DNA of 64,000 bases from Pacificimonas aurantium (GTDB lineage Bacteria; Pseudomonadota; Alphaproteobacteria; Sphingomonadales; Sphingomonadaceae), in NCBI RefSeq assembly GCF_020092905.1, contig NZ_JAGSGB010000002.1, forward strand, positions 992,001-1,056,000. The letters run 5' to 3'. Positions 17,736 to 29,299 of this stretch are shown here, piece after piece. Below the pieces are notes generated by a model, which made no database searches, was not told the origin of the DNA, and was given only the letters and a program-made list of their open reading frames with translations. The translations under genes and the position numbers were made by a program. Numbering within the stretch: the stretch's first letter is position 1; the number at the start of each line of letters is the position of its first letter.

Positions 17736-20700
17736 TGCGGCTGCGGCGCCACCTGATCCGCATCGGCGCGCTGACGCTGGCGGTCCCGCTTCTCCTGCTT
17801 GCCGCTCTCCTCGCGCTTTCGGACACTCAGCCGGGCCGCGACCTTCTGCTGACACAGCTTGGCTTGCTGTCCGACCAGCTGGGCGTCGAAGTCCGGGCTC
17901 AGCGCATCACCGGCTCGCTTCGCGACGAGTTCGTTATCGAGCAGTTCCAGCTTGCCGACCGGCGCGGGACTTTTTTCGAGGCGCCGACCGTCACGATCCG
18001 CTGGCAGCCGCAGCGGCTGATCTCGAATCAGGAAATCGTCATCGACAGGGCATACGTACCGTCGGCACGGCTTGCCCGGCTGCCGGTAGTCGAAAGCCCG
18101 CCGTCTGGGGGGAGGAAGGTCGATGTCGATCTTGCCTCGCTGCACATCGACAGCCTCGCGCTCGGCCGCCCCGTCGTCGGCCAGGCGCTCACCGGCGCGC
18201 TTGCAACCTCGCTGCGCCTGAGGGGGCAGGAAGTATCTGCAAGGGCAAGGCTGCAGAGTGCAGCTGGCGGCGACCGCGTCGCCTTCGAACTCGACGCGGT
18301 CCCAAGCGAGGACCGGTTCGGTATTTCGGGTCAAGCGCATCTTCCAGCCGGCGGGCTGGTGTCGCAGGCGATCTCACTGGACCGGACCTTTCGCCTGCAG
18401 CTTGCAGGAGCGGGTAACTGGTCGGCATGGCAGGGCCGGTTGCGCGCGGAGGCCGGGGACTCCCGAACGGAGGAGATCGCCGCGCTCCAGATCGTCGGGA
18501 CGAAGGGATCTTTCCGCTTTGGGGGAAGGACCAACCCGGGGGCCCTCACCGGCGGCCTGATCGAAAGAGTGGCGCCCAGCGGTCTTGCGGTACGCGGAAG
18601 CCTTGCGGTGCAAAGGGAAGCGCTGCCTTTAATCGTCCGGGCGAGCGGAGACGCGATCAAGCTCTCTGCGCGCGGGCGGGTTTCTCCGTCCTTCTCCACT
18701 GTCAGCGAGGGCCGCGTCCGCCTGTCGCTGCTGCAGCCGGCCAACCTCCTGTCCACTCTGGACGGGGAGAACATGCAGCTGACCGCGGAGCTTACCGGCG
18801 CCCTTGCCGATCCCGATGGGCGTTATGAATTCAGCGCCGACTGGTTCTCGCTCGGAAATCAGCGCATTCTGTCACCGGCCGCAAGCGGACGCTTCGGTCC
18901 AGAGCTAGGCGAGGACAGCTTTACGATAAACGGGCGTTTCGATCGCCTGACCGGGGCCGGAGACTTCGTCGAAGACCTCCTGCGCTCGGCTGCCTTTTCG
19001 GGCGGCGTTAGACTGGAGGGCCTGAACCTGGAAGCGCCAGATTTGCGCTTTCGAAACCCCGTCGGGCGCGCAACCGGGCAGGTTCGGCTGGACCTAAGGA
19101 CCGGCCGCTATGACGTGCAGACGGACGTTAATGTGCCGAGCTATGAAATCCCCGGCTACGGAGCGGTGGCCTATCGGGGACGCCTGCATCTGCGCCCCGA
19201 CCCGGCGTTGCCGCGGAAATTACGGGTCAGCGGGCCATCCCGCATCGAGACCACCCGCCTCGACAATGGCTTTCTGCGCTTCCTTGCCGGCGGCCTCCCG
19301 AGAGCGCGCGCCCAAATGGACCGGGACGCCGATGGCATCATCAGCTTCGGCGACGCGCGCGTCACCGCCCCTTCCCTCTCGCTCGAAGGAGACGCCGCCT
19401 ATCTGCTCGGCGGCCAGATCGAGGCGAGCGCCGCGGGAAGGCAGGAGATGTTCGGGGATATCGCCGTGGACCTGTCCGGGGCGATATCCCGGCCCGCCGC
19501 AAGAGTCGATGTCGTCCGCTACGATCTCGGCCTCCCAATTCGCGACATCGCCGCACGGTTCGAGCCCGACGAGCAGGGCTATGCATTCGAGCTGCGGGGC
19601 TCCTCGATGGTCGGACCCGTGCAGAGCCGCGGCCGCATCGACCTTGGTCAGGGCATAGTCTTCCGGATCGAGCAGGCATCCGTTGCCGGCCTCAGTGCCC
19701 ACGGACACCTCTCGTCGCCTACGGGAGTGCCGGTTGCCGGAACGCTGGATGTGTCGGGTCCGGGTATCTCCGGCGATATCGAATTCAGTCCAGCAGGAAG
19801 CGACCAGCGGATCGCTGCGACCGCACTCCTTCGCCGCGCGCGGCTGGGGCCGACGGCGGAGCTGGCGGTGGGCAGAGGCACAGTGACGGGCGAATTTCTC
19901 CTGTCTCCGGGTTCGGCGCCGCAGGTCGACCTGGGCTTCGAAGGCAAAGGCCTTCAGGCGGGCGACGTGGCGGCGTCCGAACTCCAGCTCTCCTACCGAT
20001 CGGACGACGGCCGCGGTCGGCTCGGTCTTTCGGCTCGCGGACAACGCGGACGTCCCTTCGACATTTCGGCGGACGCGGTGCTTGCCGAAACGACCACTAC
20101 CGTCGACCTTTCGGGCACTTTCGGCGACGACGAGCTGTCGCTGACCAGCCCCGCCCGGTTCGAATATGCCGAAGCCGGGTGGCGCCTGCCGCCAGTACGC
20201 CTGCGCATCGGCGCGGGTCAGGCCACGCTCGCCGCCAGCGCGGAGAGAGGCCGCCTGCGCGGTGAGGCGATCTTCGACGGGGTGCCGCTTGCGCCGCTAA
20301 GTCTTGCCGATCCCCGCCTATCCTTTTCCGGCACCGCCACCGGACGAATAGAAGGAAGCCTGGGCGAAGGCGATCAGCGCGCGGATATCAGCCTTCGCCT
20401 GAACGACCTGCTGCGCCTGACGGAGGCGGCGGCCGATCCTGTCGATATCGGCATTCTCGCCCGGCTACGGGGACCGAAGGCGGCGGTTCGGACCCGCATC
20501 CTGGGAAATGGCGGAGCCCGGCTGGGAGCCCTTCAGGCAAGGCTCTCCGGCCTCTCGTCGCTCGCCGCGGCGCCGGCATCAACAATCGCCAATGCGCCCG
20601 TCGATGCCTATTTCCGCTACGACGGTCCCGCCGAGGCAGTCTGGCCGCTGACCGGGGTTTCGGCCGCGCGCATCAGCGGACCGGTCTCGGCAGCCGTGGA

Positions 20701-21874
20701 CATCGGCGGAACCGTCGATACTCCGAACTTCGACGGCTATGTGGCGGGCGAACGACTTCGCTTCGAAAGCGCCGCCAGCGGTACGCTGATCGAAGACCTC
20801 GAACTCGCCGGTCGGTTCGAGGGCCCTACACTCACCCTCACCCGCTTCGAGGGAGAAAGCCAAAGCGGCGGAACGGTTTCCGGTGCAGGCCAGGTCGACC
20901 TGTCCTTCGCACGCGGCTTTCCCTTCGACATCCGGGTTGCGAGCGACGGCGCCGATCTCGTCGATATCGCGACGCTTAGAGCGCGCGTCAGCGGCGACAT
21001 TCTGGTCGAAGGCAGGCCGGAGGGCGGCCGGATCTCCGGTGACCTGGCCGTCGACAGCGCACGCTATCGCACCGACGCGGCGCAGACGCGTACCATCCCG
21101 CTTCTTGAGGTAGAGGAAACCGGCACCGAATTCACCCGCACGGCAAGGACGGTGGCGACCCCCACCGGATGGGAACTCGACGTCCGCACGACCGGCAGCG
21201 GCAACATCATGGCCCGCGGCCAGGGCCTCGACAGCGAATGGGCGGTCGCCATCGATCTTACCGGCGATGTGCAAGAGCCCAAGCTCCGCGGACGCGCTAC
21301 CCTTGTTCGCGGCGACTATGATTTCGCGGGGCGGCGGTTCGAGCTGACCCGCGGCGAGATCGACTTTCAGGGCGCCTACCCCCCGGACCCTGCACTCGAC
21401 ATCGACGCCGAATCGCGCATCGAGGGTTTCGCGGCGCAGATCCGCATACGCGGCACCGCAAACCAGCCCGAAATCGAACTTTCGTCGATTCCCGCCCTAC
21501 CGCAGGACGAAATTCTCTCACGCATCCTGTTCGGCAGCTCCATCGCCGAACTGAACGCGGCCGAGGCGATCCAGCTCGCCGGGGCGGTCGCCTCGCTCCA
21601 GGCCGGAGAAACCAGCGTGCTCGACCCAATCGGCAACATCAGAAGTGCCATCGGCATCGACCGGCTCCGGCTCGGCGGCAGCAGCGACGGCGGAACAAGC
21701 ATCGCAGCAGGCGAATTCATCGGCCGTCGCACCTATCTGGAATTCGCTGCGGACACCCGCGGCGGTACCTCCACGCAAATCGAATATGCGCTCAACCGCG
21801 CCTTTTCGCTGCTCGGAAGGGTGTCGACCTTCGGCGGCAACAGCATCGGCGTAAGGATCAGCGATGACTATTGA
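17735..21874 (+). CDS. tamB: TamB-like translocation/assembly protein
   Basis: Very long periplasmic protein that bridges inner membrane and outer-membrane TamA; family members are implicated in barrel assembly and phospholipid transport. Residues 8-30 form the signal anchor (LIRIGALTLAVPLLLLAALLAL). The next 1,000 or so residues are repetitive beta-strand segments of the beta-taco type. The C-terminal DUF490 domain contains VRGDYDFAGRRFELTRGEIDFQG and ALNRAFSLLGRVS. The length is 1,379 residues. Its end overlaps the next gene's start by 11 bp. Confidence 0.92.
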   Translation: MRLRRHLIRIGALTLAVPLLLLAALLALSDTQPGRDLLLTQLGLLSDQLGVEVRAQRITGSLRDEFVIEQFQLADRRGTFFEAPTVTIRWQPQRLISNQEIVIDRAYVPSARLARLPVVESPPSGGRKVDVDLASLHIDSLALGRPVVGQALTGALATSLRLRGQEVSARARLQSAAGGDRVAFELDAVPSEDRFGISGQAHLPAGGLVSQAISLDRTFRLQLAGAGNWSAWQGRLRAEAGDSRTEEIAALQIVGTKGSFRFGGRTNPGALTGGLIERVAPSGLAVRGSLAVQREALPLIVRASGDAIKLSARGRVSPSFSTVSEGRVRLSLLQPANLLSTLDGENMQLTAELTGALADPDGRYEFSADWFSLGNQRILSPAASGRFGPELGEDSFTINGRFDRLTGAGDFVEDLLRSAAFSGGVRLEGLNLEAPDLRFRNPVGRATGQVRLDLRTGRYDVQTDVNVPSYEIPGYGAVAYRGRLHLRPDPALPRKLRVSGPSRIETTRLDNGFLRFLAGGLPRARAQMDRDADGIISFGDARVTAPSLSLEGDAAYLLGGQIEASAAGRQEMFGDIAVDLSGAISRPAARVDVVRYDLGLPIRDIAARFEPDEQGYAFELRGSSMVGPVQSRGRIDLGQGIVFRIEQASVAGLSAHGHLSSPTGVPVAGTLDVSGPGISGDIEFSPAGSDQRIAATALLRRARLGPTAELAVGRGTVTGEFLLSPGSAPQVDLGFEGKGLQAGDVAASELQLSYRSDDGRGRLGLSARGQRGRPFDISADAVLAETTTTVDLSGTFGDDELSLTSPARFEYAEAGWRLPPVRLRIGAGQATLAASAERGRLRGEAIFDGVPLAPLSLADPRLSFSGTATGRIEGSLGEGDQRADISLRLNDLLRLTEAAADPVDIGILARLRGPKAAVRTRILGNGGARLGALQARLSGLSSLAAAPASTIANAPVDAYFRYDGPAEAVWPLTGVSAARISGPVSAAVDIGGTVDTPNFDGYVAGERLRFESAASGTLIEDLELAGRFEGPTLTLTRFEGESQSGGTVSGAGQVDLSFARGFPFDIRVASDGADLVDIATLRARVSGDILVEGRPEGGRISGDLAVDSARYRTDAAQTRTIPLLEVEETGTEFTRTARTVATPTGWELDVRTTGSGNIMARGQGLDSEWAVAIDLTGDVQEPKLRGRATLVRGDYDFAGRRFELTRGEIDFQGAYPPDPALDIDAESRIEGFAAQIRIRGTANQPEIELSSIPALPQDEILSRILFGSSIAELNAAEAIQLAGAVASLQAGETSVLDPIGNIRSAIGIDRLRLGGSSDGGTSIAAGEFIGRRTYLEFAADTRGGTSTQIEYALNRAFSLLGRVSTFGGNSIGVRISDDY

Positions 21875-24050
21875 GGCCGAGAGCCGCTCCTTCGGCATCA
21901 TTGCAAGCGGCCGGCCGCTGTTTGTCTTCACGATTTTCCTGGGGTCCTTCCTCCTGTTCCTCGTGCAGCCGATGTTCGCCCGGCTGGCCTTGCCGACGCT
22001 GGGCGGTGCGCCGGGCGTGTGGAGCGTTGCACTCGTCTTCTACCAGGCGGCACTGCTCGCCGGGTATGTCTACGCTCACTTGCTGGTGAAAGCGCGGGGC
22101 CGCTGGCAGCCGATGGTGCATCTGGGGCTGTTCGTCCTCGCCGCCGCCACATTGCCCATCACGCTGCGGGGCATCGGCGGATATGACGAGCTGGGGCCGA
22201 CATTCTGGCTGCTCGGCACGCTCACCGTTTCCATCGGACCGGTGTTTTTCGTCGTCGCGGCTCAGGCCCCGCTGCTGCAGCACTGGTATGCCCATGGCCG
22301 GTTCACCGCGGGGCGCGATCCCTATTTTCTCTACGCCGCGTCCAATGCCGGCAGCTTGATCGCCCTTGCCGCCTATCCGCTGTTCTTCGAACCTTATTTC
22401 ACCGTCGAGGAGCAGCGGCTGATCTGGTCGGCAGGCTTCCTGCTGCTGGCGGCAGCGACCGGCCTTGCCTCGCGCGGGCTGGCCGACACCGACGACGACA
22501 GCGCAGAACCTGCACGTCTCGCGGCGCCGGAAGATGCTCACATCAGCATAGGCACCTATGCCTACTGGACCGCACTGGCCGCCGTTCCGTCGGGCCTGAT
22601 GCTGTCGACGACGAGCTTCCTGACGATGGATATCGTCTCGGTACCTCTGCTCTGGGTTATCCCGCTCGGTCTTTATCTGCTCAGCTTCATCGTCGCTTTC
22701 TCGGAAGGCGGTGCCGTCTTCGTGCGGCAGGCCCGCTTCGCCGCGCCGCTGCTCCTGATCGCCATCGGCAGCTACTCGTTCAAGGCGGAGGGCGTCTTCG
22801 CCTTTCTGTTCGCCATGGCGGGCCTCGTCCTCCTGTTCTATGTCGCGCTCGCCCTGCACGGCGAGCTTGCCCGCACCCGTCCGGCGCCGACCCGGCTGAC
22901 GAGCTTCTATCTGACCATGTCGGTCGGCGGAGTGGTCGGCGGCCTGTTCCCCGCCCTCGTGGCACCGGCGTTGTTCGACTGGGTCTGGGAGCATCCGATC
23001 CTGCTCGTCGGGGCCGCAGCGCTCCTTCCCGCCACGCCGCTGTTGCGACCGATCGCGCGGATATTCGAGGGGCCGAGCGCCCGTCTTGTGGAATTCGCCG
23101 CCATCGGCCTTGCCCTTCTGGCGGCCCTGATCGGCGGGCTCATTCCCGCCGTTTCCGGCATCATGCCCTTCGCCACCATCCTCATCGCGCTGTTCCTCCT
23201 CGGTCGCCGCGCCGCCTTTGCCGCCGTGTTCGCCATTCTCCTCCTGCAGATGGGCGGCTTCACCCTGCTGACGACGTCCGGCGAGGCCCGCATCCGCAGC
23301 TTCTTCGGCACCTATGCCATCGAGATGGACGAAGGGGGGAGCCTGCGCCGCCTGATGCACGGCACCACCCTCCACGGAGCCCAGCGGATCGGCGACAGCG
23401 CGCTGGAGCCGATCGGCTATTACGGGCCGCGGAGCGGACCGGCCCTGCTGCTGAACGAGGCCGCCGCCGACGCGGACATCGGCATCGTCGGCCTCGGTGT
23501 CGGCTCGCTCGCCTGCTATGCCAAACCCGGCCAGGACTGGACCTTCTACGAGATCGACCCCGCCGTCGTGGACATCGCGCTCGACACCGACCGCTTCACC
23601 TATCTCTCCTCCTGCACGCCGAACGCCGAGATCGTCGTGGGCGACGCGCGCCTGCGGCTGGAAGCCGAGGAGCGCGCCTACGACTATCTGATCGTCGACG
23701 CCTTCTCCTCCGATGCCATCCCCCAGCATTTGATGACGGTCGAGGCGTTCCGGCTCTACCGCGACCGGCTGGCGGAAGACGGCGTCCTGATCGTCCACAT
23801 TTCGAACCGCTATCTGGACCTGGCACCGGTCGTCTCCGCAATTGCTGGCGAGCTGGGGATGGAAGCGCGGCTACGCGACAACCAGCCCGAAGACGAGGTC
23901 TACGCCCGCTCAATCTATGCCGTCATGTCACCCGATCCGGCGCGTATCGAGGCGCTGGACGAGACCGGTGACTGGGAAGTGATGCCGGAGCGGGACGTTG
24001 CCCCGTGGCGCGACGATTTCGGCTCCATCGTCTCGGTGCTGCGCTACTGA
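21864..24050 (+). CDS. Fused MFS-like membrane / spermidine-synthase-like protein
   Basis: Two-part protein of 728 residues. The first two thirds carry about 14 hydrophobic segments resembling a transporter-like membrane domain. The last third is a spermidine-synthase-type Rossmann fold with VGLGVGSLACY, YEIDPAVVDIA, VGDARLRLE and VDAFSSDAIPQHLMTVEAF. Family proteins are annotated as fused MFS/spermidine synthase, but true aminopropyl transfer is unproven. The 11-bp overlap with tamB means coupled translation. It converges on the amidohydrolase with a 7-bp overlap. Confidence 0.88.
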   Translation: MTIEAESRSFGIIASGRPLFVFTIFLGSFLLFLVQPMFARLALPTLGGAPGVWSVALVFYQAALLAGYVYAHLLVKARGRWQPMVHLGLFVLAAATLPITLRGIGGYDELGPTFWLLGTLTVSIGPVFFVVAAQAPLLQHWYAHGRFTAGRDPYFLYAASNAGSLIALAAYPLFFEPYFTVEEQRLIWSAGFLLLAAATGLASRGLADTDDDSAEPARLAAPEDAHISIGTYAYWTALAAVPSGLMLSTTSFLTMDIVSVPLLWVIPLGLYLLSFIVAFSEGGAVFVRQARFAAPLLLIAIGSYSFKAEGVFAFLFAMAGLVLLFYVALALHGELARTRPAPTRLTSFYLTMSVGGVVGGLFPALVAPALFDWVWEHPILLVGAAALLPATPLLRPIARIFEGPSARLVEFAAIGLALLAALIGGLIPAVSGIMPFATILIALFLLGRRAAFAAVFAILLLQMGGFTLLTTSGEARIRSFFGTYAIEMDEGGSLRRLMHGTTLHGAQRIGDSALEPIGYYGPRSGPALLLNEAAADADIGIVGLGVGSLACYAKPGQDWTFYEIDPAVVDIALDTDRFTYLSSCTPNAEIVVGDARLRLEAEERAYDYLIVDAFSSDAIPQHLMTVEAFRLYRDRLAEDGVLIVHISNRYLDLAPVVSAIAGELGMEARLRDNQPEDEVYARSIYAVMSPDPARIEALDETGDWEVMPERDVAPWRDDFGSIVSVLRY

Positions 24051-25858
24051 TCCGCGCGGTAAACCCGCTCCCCTGCGACCCAGGTTTCGAGCACCTGCAG
24101 CGACCAGATTTCCTCCGGGTCTCCGGCGACCGGGTCACCCGAAAGAAGCACGAAATCCGCCCACTTGCCGGGCGACAGCGTGCCGACGCTGCCCTCAAGC
24201 TGCATCGCATAGGCGGCGCCCGTGGTGAAGCCGGCCAGCGCTTCGCCGGGCTGCAGGGACTCTTCGGCGATCCAGCCGCCGGGCGGCTGGCCGGCGCGGT
24301 CCTCCCGCGTGACGGCCGCATGCAGGCCGTAGAGCGGCGGTACAGGCTCGACCGGAAAGTCCGACCCCAAGGCAAGGCGCGCGCCAGAGGAGGCGAGCGT
24401 GCGCCAGGCGTAGGCACCCTCCAATCGGTCGGCGCCGATCCGGTCCTCCGCCATCGCCTTGTCGCTGGTGGCATGTGTGGGCTGCACCGACGCGATCACG
24501 CCAAGGCCCGAAAAGCGCGCAATATCTTCCGGTGCGATGACCTGCGCATGTTCGATGCGGGGGCGGCTCAGCGGCACATAGTCCTGAATGTCGGCAAGCG
24601 AATCGAGCACTTCCCGGTTGGCCGCATCGCCGATGGCATGCACAGCAAGCTGGTGTCCCTGCTGCGCGGCAAGCGCCATACGGTTCCGGAGCGTCGCGCC
24701 GGATGTGATGAACAGGCCGCTGGTCCCCGGCGCGTCGGAATAGGGCGCAAGTAGCGCCGCGCCGCGCGAGCCGAGGGCACCGTCGACGTAAAGCTTCACA
24801 CCGAGAAGGCCGAGACGGTCGCGGTACATCCATCCCGTCGGCCCGTCCGGGGCGATCTGGGCCAGTGCATCCATACCGGCGGAATAGCTGGCGATGCGGG
24901 CGGTCAGCCGCCCCTCCTCGGCGAACTGGCGCATGATGGCGAAGTCCTCCGGGGCCGTGCCCATGTCGGCGGCGGCGGTCATGCCCGCTTTGGCCATCAC
25001 GGCAAGCGCCGCCTGTAGCCGGGCCGCGCGCTGCATAGCGGTCGGCGCGGGAATGGCAGCCTTAAGCGGCGCCGACGCCGTATCCACCAGAACCCCTGCA
25101 GGCGAACCATCGGGCAGGCGGACAATGTGCCCGCCATCGGGGTCGGGCGTCGCCGCGGTGATGCCAGCGCGCGCCAGCGCCTCGCTGTTCGCCCATGTGG
25201 CATGACCGTCCACGCGCTCGAGCACGACCGGCCTGTCCCGAACCACGGCGTCTAGATCGGCAGCAGTGGGAAAATCCGCCATCCCATAGGTCACCTGGTT
25301 CCAGCCTCGACCGGTAATCCAGGGTAAGTCGGGATTGGCGTCCGCATAGGCGCGCAGCGCCTCGAGCGCCTGTTCGAGGCTGCTGGTGCCGGAAAGGTCG
25401 AGACTGAGCAGGCTTTCGCCGAGGCCCATGACATGACCGTGCGCATCGATCAGCCCGGGCAGGAGCGTGGCCCCGTCAGCGTCGATCACGGTGCCGTCGG
25501 GATAGGCGTCGCCGGCATCGCGCGTGCCCTCGACACGCCCGTCGTCGCCGATGATCAGCGTGGTGAAATGCTGCAGCCTGCCAATGCCGTCGAACGTGTA
25601 CCCATTGGCGTTGACGATGATCGTGCGGGCCGCTGCCGGACCGGCAGGAAGGAGCGCGAGAAAGAGCGCGGCAGCAGCGAGAAAGGCCAAGGCCGCAAGG
25701 GGGAGCGCCGGGCGAAAGTCACGAAGGTCACACTCGATTGCGGGCGTGCGGGCACGTGCACCTGCGCGTGCCCATATGCGCGCGCGGGCAGATGCCGGCT
25801 GGTCAAACCGATCGGCGAAGGCTGGCTGACGGCCGCTAGCGGCTTCGAGTTTCGGCAT
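24044..25858 (-). CDS. Exported YtcJ-like amidohydrolase
   Basis: Metal-dependent hydrolase of the amidohydrolase 3 (YtcJ) family. Motifs are LPGLIDAHGHVMGLGES (metal HxH), SRPRIEHAQVI and LALGSDFPVEPVPPLYGL (metal Asp). The hydrophobic signal-like stretch (PLAALAFLAAAALFLALL) begins only about 55 residues after ATG 25858, behind an Arg/Ala-rich segment. No nearer ATG, GTG or TTG is in frame, so either the N terminus is unusually long, a rarer start codon is used, or there is a small upstream frame error. The substrate is unknown. Confidence 0.82.
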   Translation of the reverse strand: MPKLEAASGRQPAFADRFDQPASARARIWARAGARARTPAIECDLRDFRPALPLAALAFLAAAALFLALLPAGPAAARTIIVNANGYTFDGIGRLQHFTTLIIGDDGRVEGTRDAGDAYPDGTVIDADGATLLPGLIDAHGHVMGLGESLLSLDLSGTSSLEQALEALRAYADANPDLPWITGRGWNQVTYGMADFPTAADLDAVVRDRPVVLERVDGHATWANSEALARAGITAATPDPDGGHIVRLPDGSPAGVLVDTASAPLKAAIPAPTAMQRAARLQAALAVMAKAGMTAAADMGTAPEDFAIMRQFAEEGRLTARIASYSAGMDALAQIAPDGPTGWMYRDRLGLLGVKLYVDGALGSRGAALLAPYSDAPGTSGLFITSGATLRNRMALAAQQGHQLAVHAIGDAANREVLDSLADIQDYVPLSRPRIEHAQVIAPEDIARFSGLGVIASVQPTHATSDKAMAEDRIGADRLEGAYAWRTLASSGARLALGSDFPVEPVPPLYGLHAAVTREDRAGQPPGGWIAEESLQPGEALAGFTTGAAYAMQLEGSVGTLSPGKWADFVLLSGDPVAGDPEEIWSLQVLETWVAGERVYRADQ

Positions 25859-27252
<1,394 letters not shown>

Positions 27253-27291
27253 GGCTTGCCCGGCGGGGGAGACGGTCTAGAGACTGGTGTC

Positions 27292-28356
27292 GTGATCGAC
27301 CGCCGCCGGACAGTTCAGGGCCTTGCCGCGGCCGCCGCTCTCTCGCTGAGCGGTGGCGGCCATGCCGCGCTGCGGCTGAGTACCCCGGCGCCGTCTGACC
27401 CCTCCGGCAACCGAAAACCCCCGCGCCTGCGTCCCGGCGACGTGGTGGGACTGGTCGAGCCCGCGAAATTCACACCCGACCGCTTCCAGCTGAACCGGGT
27501 GGTCGACACGATCGAGGCGATGGGACTGAAGGCGCGCCTGGCCCCGCATCTGACCGACCGCTACGGCTATCTGGCCGGAGAGGACGCAGCGCGCGCCGCC
27601 GACCTCACCGCCATGTATGCCGATGCCGAGGTGCGCGCCGTCTTCGCGGTGCGCGGCGGCTGGGGATCCGCACGCACGCTCCCCTATCTCGACTGGGAGA
27701 CCATCCGGGCGAACCCGAAGCTGCTGGTCGGCTATAGCGACATCACGTCGCTGCACCTCGCCTTTCAGCGCGTGGCGGGATTCCCGACGCTGCACGCCCC
27801 GATCGCCGCGGCAAGCTGGCCGGCCTATAGCTGGGAGGCGTTCCGCAGCGTCGCGTTCGAGGGCGCAACGCCCGTCTACAGCAACCCGGCGCCGGCAGAG
27901 GACCGGCTGGCGCGAATGGCGGGAAGCCACGAGGTCCTGCGCCCGGGCCGCGCCCGCGGGCGCCTGATCGGCGGCAATCTGACGGTCCTGACCTCTCTGG
28001 TCGGCACGCCCTACTTGCCCGACATGTCCGGCGCGATCCTGTTCCTCGAAGATGTCGACGAGCCGCCCTACCGCCTCGACCGCATGATGACGCAGCTGGC
28101 ACTGGCGGGCATCCTTCGCGCGGTTGCGGGCGTCGTCTTCGGCCAGTGCACCGATTGCACGCCCGGCGGGGAAAGCTATGGCGGCTTCACGGTAATGCAG
28201 GTGCTGGACCAGCATCTGACACCGCTCGGCATTCCCGCCTTTGCCGGCGCGCAGTTCGGCCATGTGGCGCGGCAATGGACGCTGCCGCTGGGCGTCGAAG
28301 CCGAAATGGACGCGCAGGCCGGAACGCTGACCCTGCTGGAGCCCGCGGTAAGCTAG
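27292..28356 (+). CDS. LD-carboxypeptidase (peptidase S66)
   Basis: Predicted murein tetrapeptide carboxypeptidase that removes the terminal D-alanine during peptidoglycan recycling. The nucleophile serine lies in VGYSDITSLHLAF, the Glu in FLEDVDEPPYRLDRM and the His in GAQFGHVARQ, the S66 Ser-Glu-His arrangement. The N terminus has an RRRTVQG twin-arginine-like motif and hydrophobic stretch, implying export. GTG 27292 is chosen over TTG 27256 (4 bp after asd) because it begins directly at the signal; a GGGGGAG lies upstream of it at rather long spacing. Confidence 0.85.
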   Translation: MIDRRRTVQGLAAAAALSLSGGGHAALRLSTPAPSDPSGNRKPPRLRPGDVVGLVEPAKFTPDRFQLNRVVDTIEAMGLKARLAPHLTDRYGYLAGEDAARAADLTAMYADAEVRAVFAVRGGWGSARTLPYLDWETIRANPKLLVGYSDITSLHLAFQRVAGFPTLHAPIAAASWPAYSWEAFRSVAFEGATPVYSNPAPAEDRLARMAGSHEVLRPGRARGRLIGGNLTVLTSLVGTPYLPDMSGAILFLEDVDEPPYRLDRMMTQLALAGILRAVAGVVFGQCTDCTPGGESYGGFTVMQVLDQHLTPLGIPAFAGAQFGHVARQWTLPLGVEAEMDAQAGTLTLLEPAVS

Positions 28357-28367
28357 GATCGGTTCAC

Positions 28368-29234
28368 CTAGCCGCGAAAGCGGCGCAGCAGAGAGGAGGT
28401 ATCGTTGCGCCCGCCGCCCATCGCCTGCACGTCCTTGTAGAACTGGTCGACCAGCGCGGTCACGGGCAGCGACACGCCCAGCCGCTCCGCCTCGCCGAGG
28501 ACAAGGCCGAGATCCTTGCGCATCCAGTCGACCGCAAAGCCGAAATCATATTCGCCCGCGGCCATTGTGCCGGCGCGGTTGTCCATCTGCCAGCTTTGCG
28601 CTGCGCCCTTGCCGATAACGTCGAAAACGGCCTCGGGGTCGAGCCCGGATTCGAGCGTGAAGTTCACCGCCTCCGCAAGCCCCTGCAGGATTCCGGCAAT
28701 GCAGATCTGATTCACCATCTTCGTCGTCTGGCCGCTGCCCGCCGGTCCCATCAGGCCGACACGCTTCGCATAGACCTGCATGACCGGCTCGGCGCGGGCG
28801 AACGCCTCCTCCGCCCCGCCGACCATGATGGTCAGCGCACCGTTTTCCGCGCCTGCCTGGCCGCCCGATATCGGCGCATCGAGCACGCCTATGCCGCGGG
28901 CGGCGCCCTCCTCTGCAAGCTCGCGCGCGATGGCGGCGCTGACGGTGGTATGATCGGCAAAGACGCTGCCGGACGTCATCGCGGCGAAGCAGCCGTCCTC
29001 GCCAAGCGTGACCTTGCGCAGATCCTCGTCGCGGCCGACGCAGGCGAAGACGAATTCCGCCCCCTCGGCAGCGGCGGCCGGGGTCTCCGCAGCCGTCCCG
29101 CCATGTTTTGCGGCCCAGTCCCGCGCCTTTTTCGCGGTGCGGTTGTAGACGGTGACGCTGTGGCCCGCCCGTTGCAGATGGCCGGCCATGGGAAAGCCCA
29201 TGACGCCCAGCCCGAGAAATGCGATTTCAGCCAT
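28368..29234 (-). CDS. NAD(P)-dependent 3-hydroxyisobutyrate dehydrogenase-like oxidoreductase
   Basis: Beta-hydroxyacid dehydrogenase. The N-terminal Rossmann motif is IAFLGLGVMGFPMAGHL (residues 4-20), followed by the signature VLDAPISGGQAGAENGALTIMVGG and the catalytic lysine in GSGQTTKMVNQICIAG. C-terminal DLGLVLGEAERLGVSLPVTAL matches the helical dimer domain. ATG 29234 gives the correct fold start. Substrate could be 3-hydroxyisobutyrate, tartronate semialdehyde or succinic semialdehyde; no valine-degradation neighbour settles it. It overlaps no gene and converges on the LD-carboxypeptidase. Confidence 0.9.
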   Translation of the reverse strand: MAEIAFLGLGVMGFPMAGHLQRAGHSVTVYNRTAKKARDWAAKHGGTAAETPAAAAEGAEFVFACVGRDEDLRKVTLGEDGCFAAMTSGSVFADHTTVSAAIARELAEEGAARGIGVLDAPISGGQAGAENGALTIMVGGAEEAFARAEPVMQVYAKRVGLMGPAGSGQTTKMVNQICIAGILQGLAEAVNFTLESGLDPEAVFDVIGKGAAQSWQMDNRAGTMAAGEYDFGFAVDWMRKDLGLVLGEAERLGVSLPVTALVDQFYKDVQAMGGGRNDTSSLLRRFRG

Positions 29235-29299
29235 GGTTCGTTCGCATAGCCGCCATTCCATTGTCCCCCAAGCCCCCGCGCCCTAGATGCGTGGACATC

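Noticed and set aside
21858-23798. 646-codon frame antisense to the MFS/spermidine-synthase-like gene
   Set aside because: High-GC antisense shadow: composition is Arg/Gly/Gln/Asp-rich with no recognisable domain, while the plus strand has clear membrane and synthase motifs.
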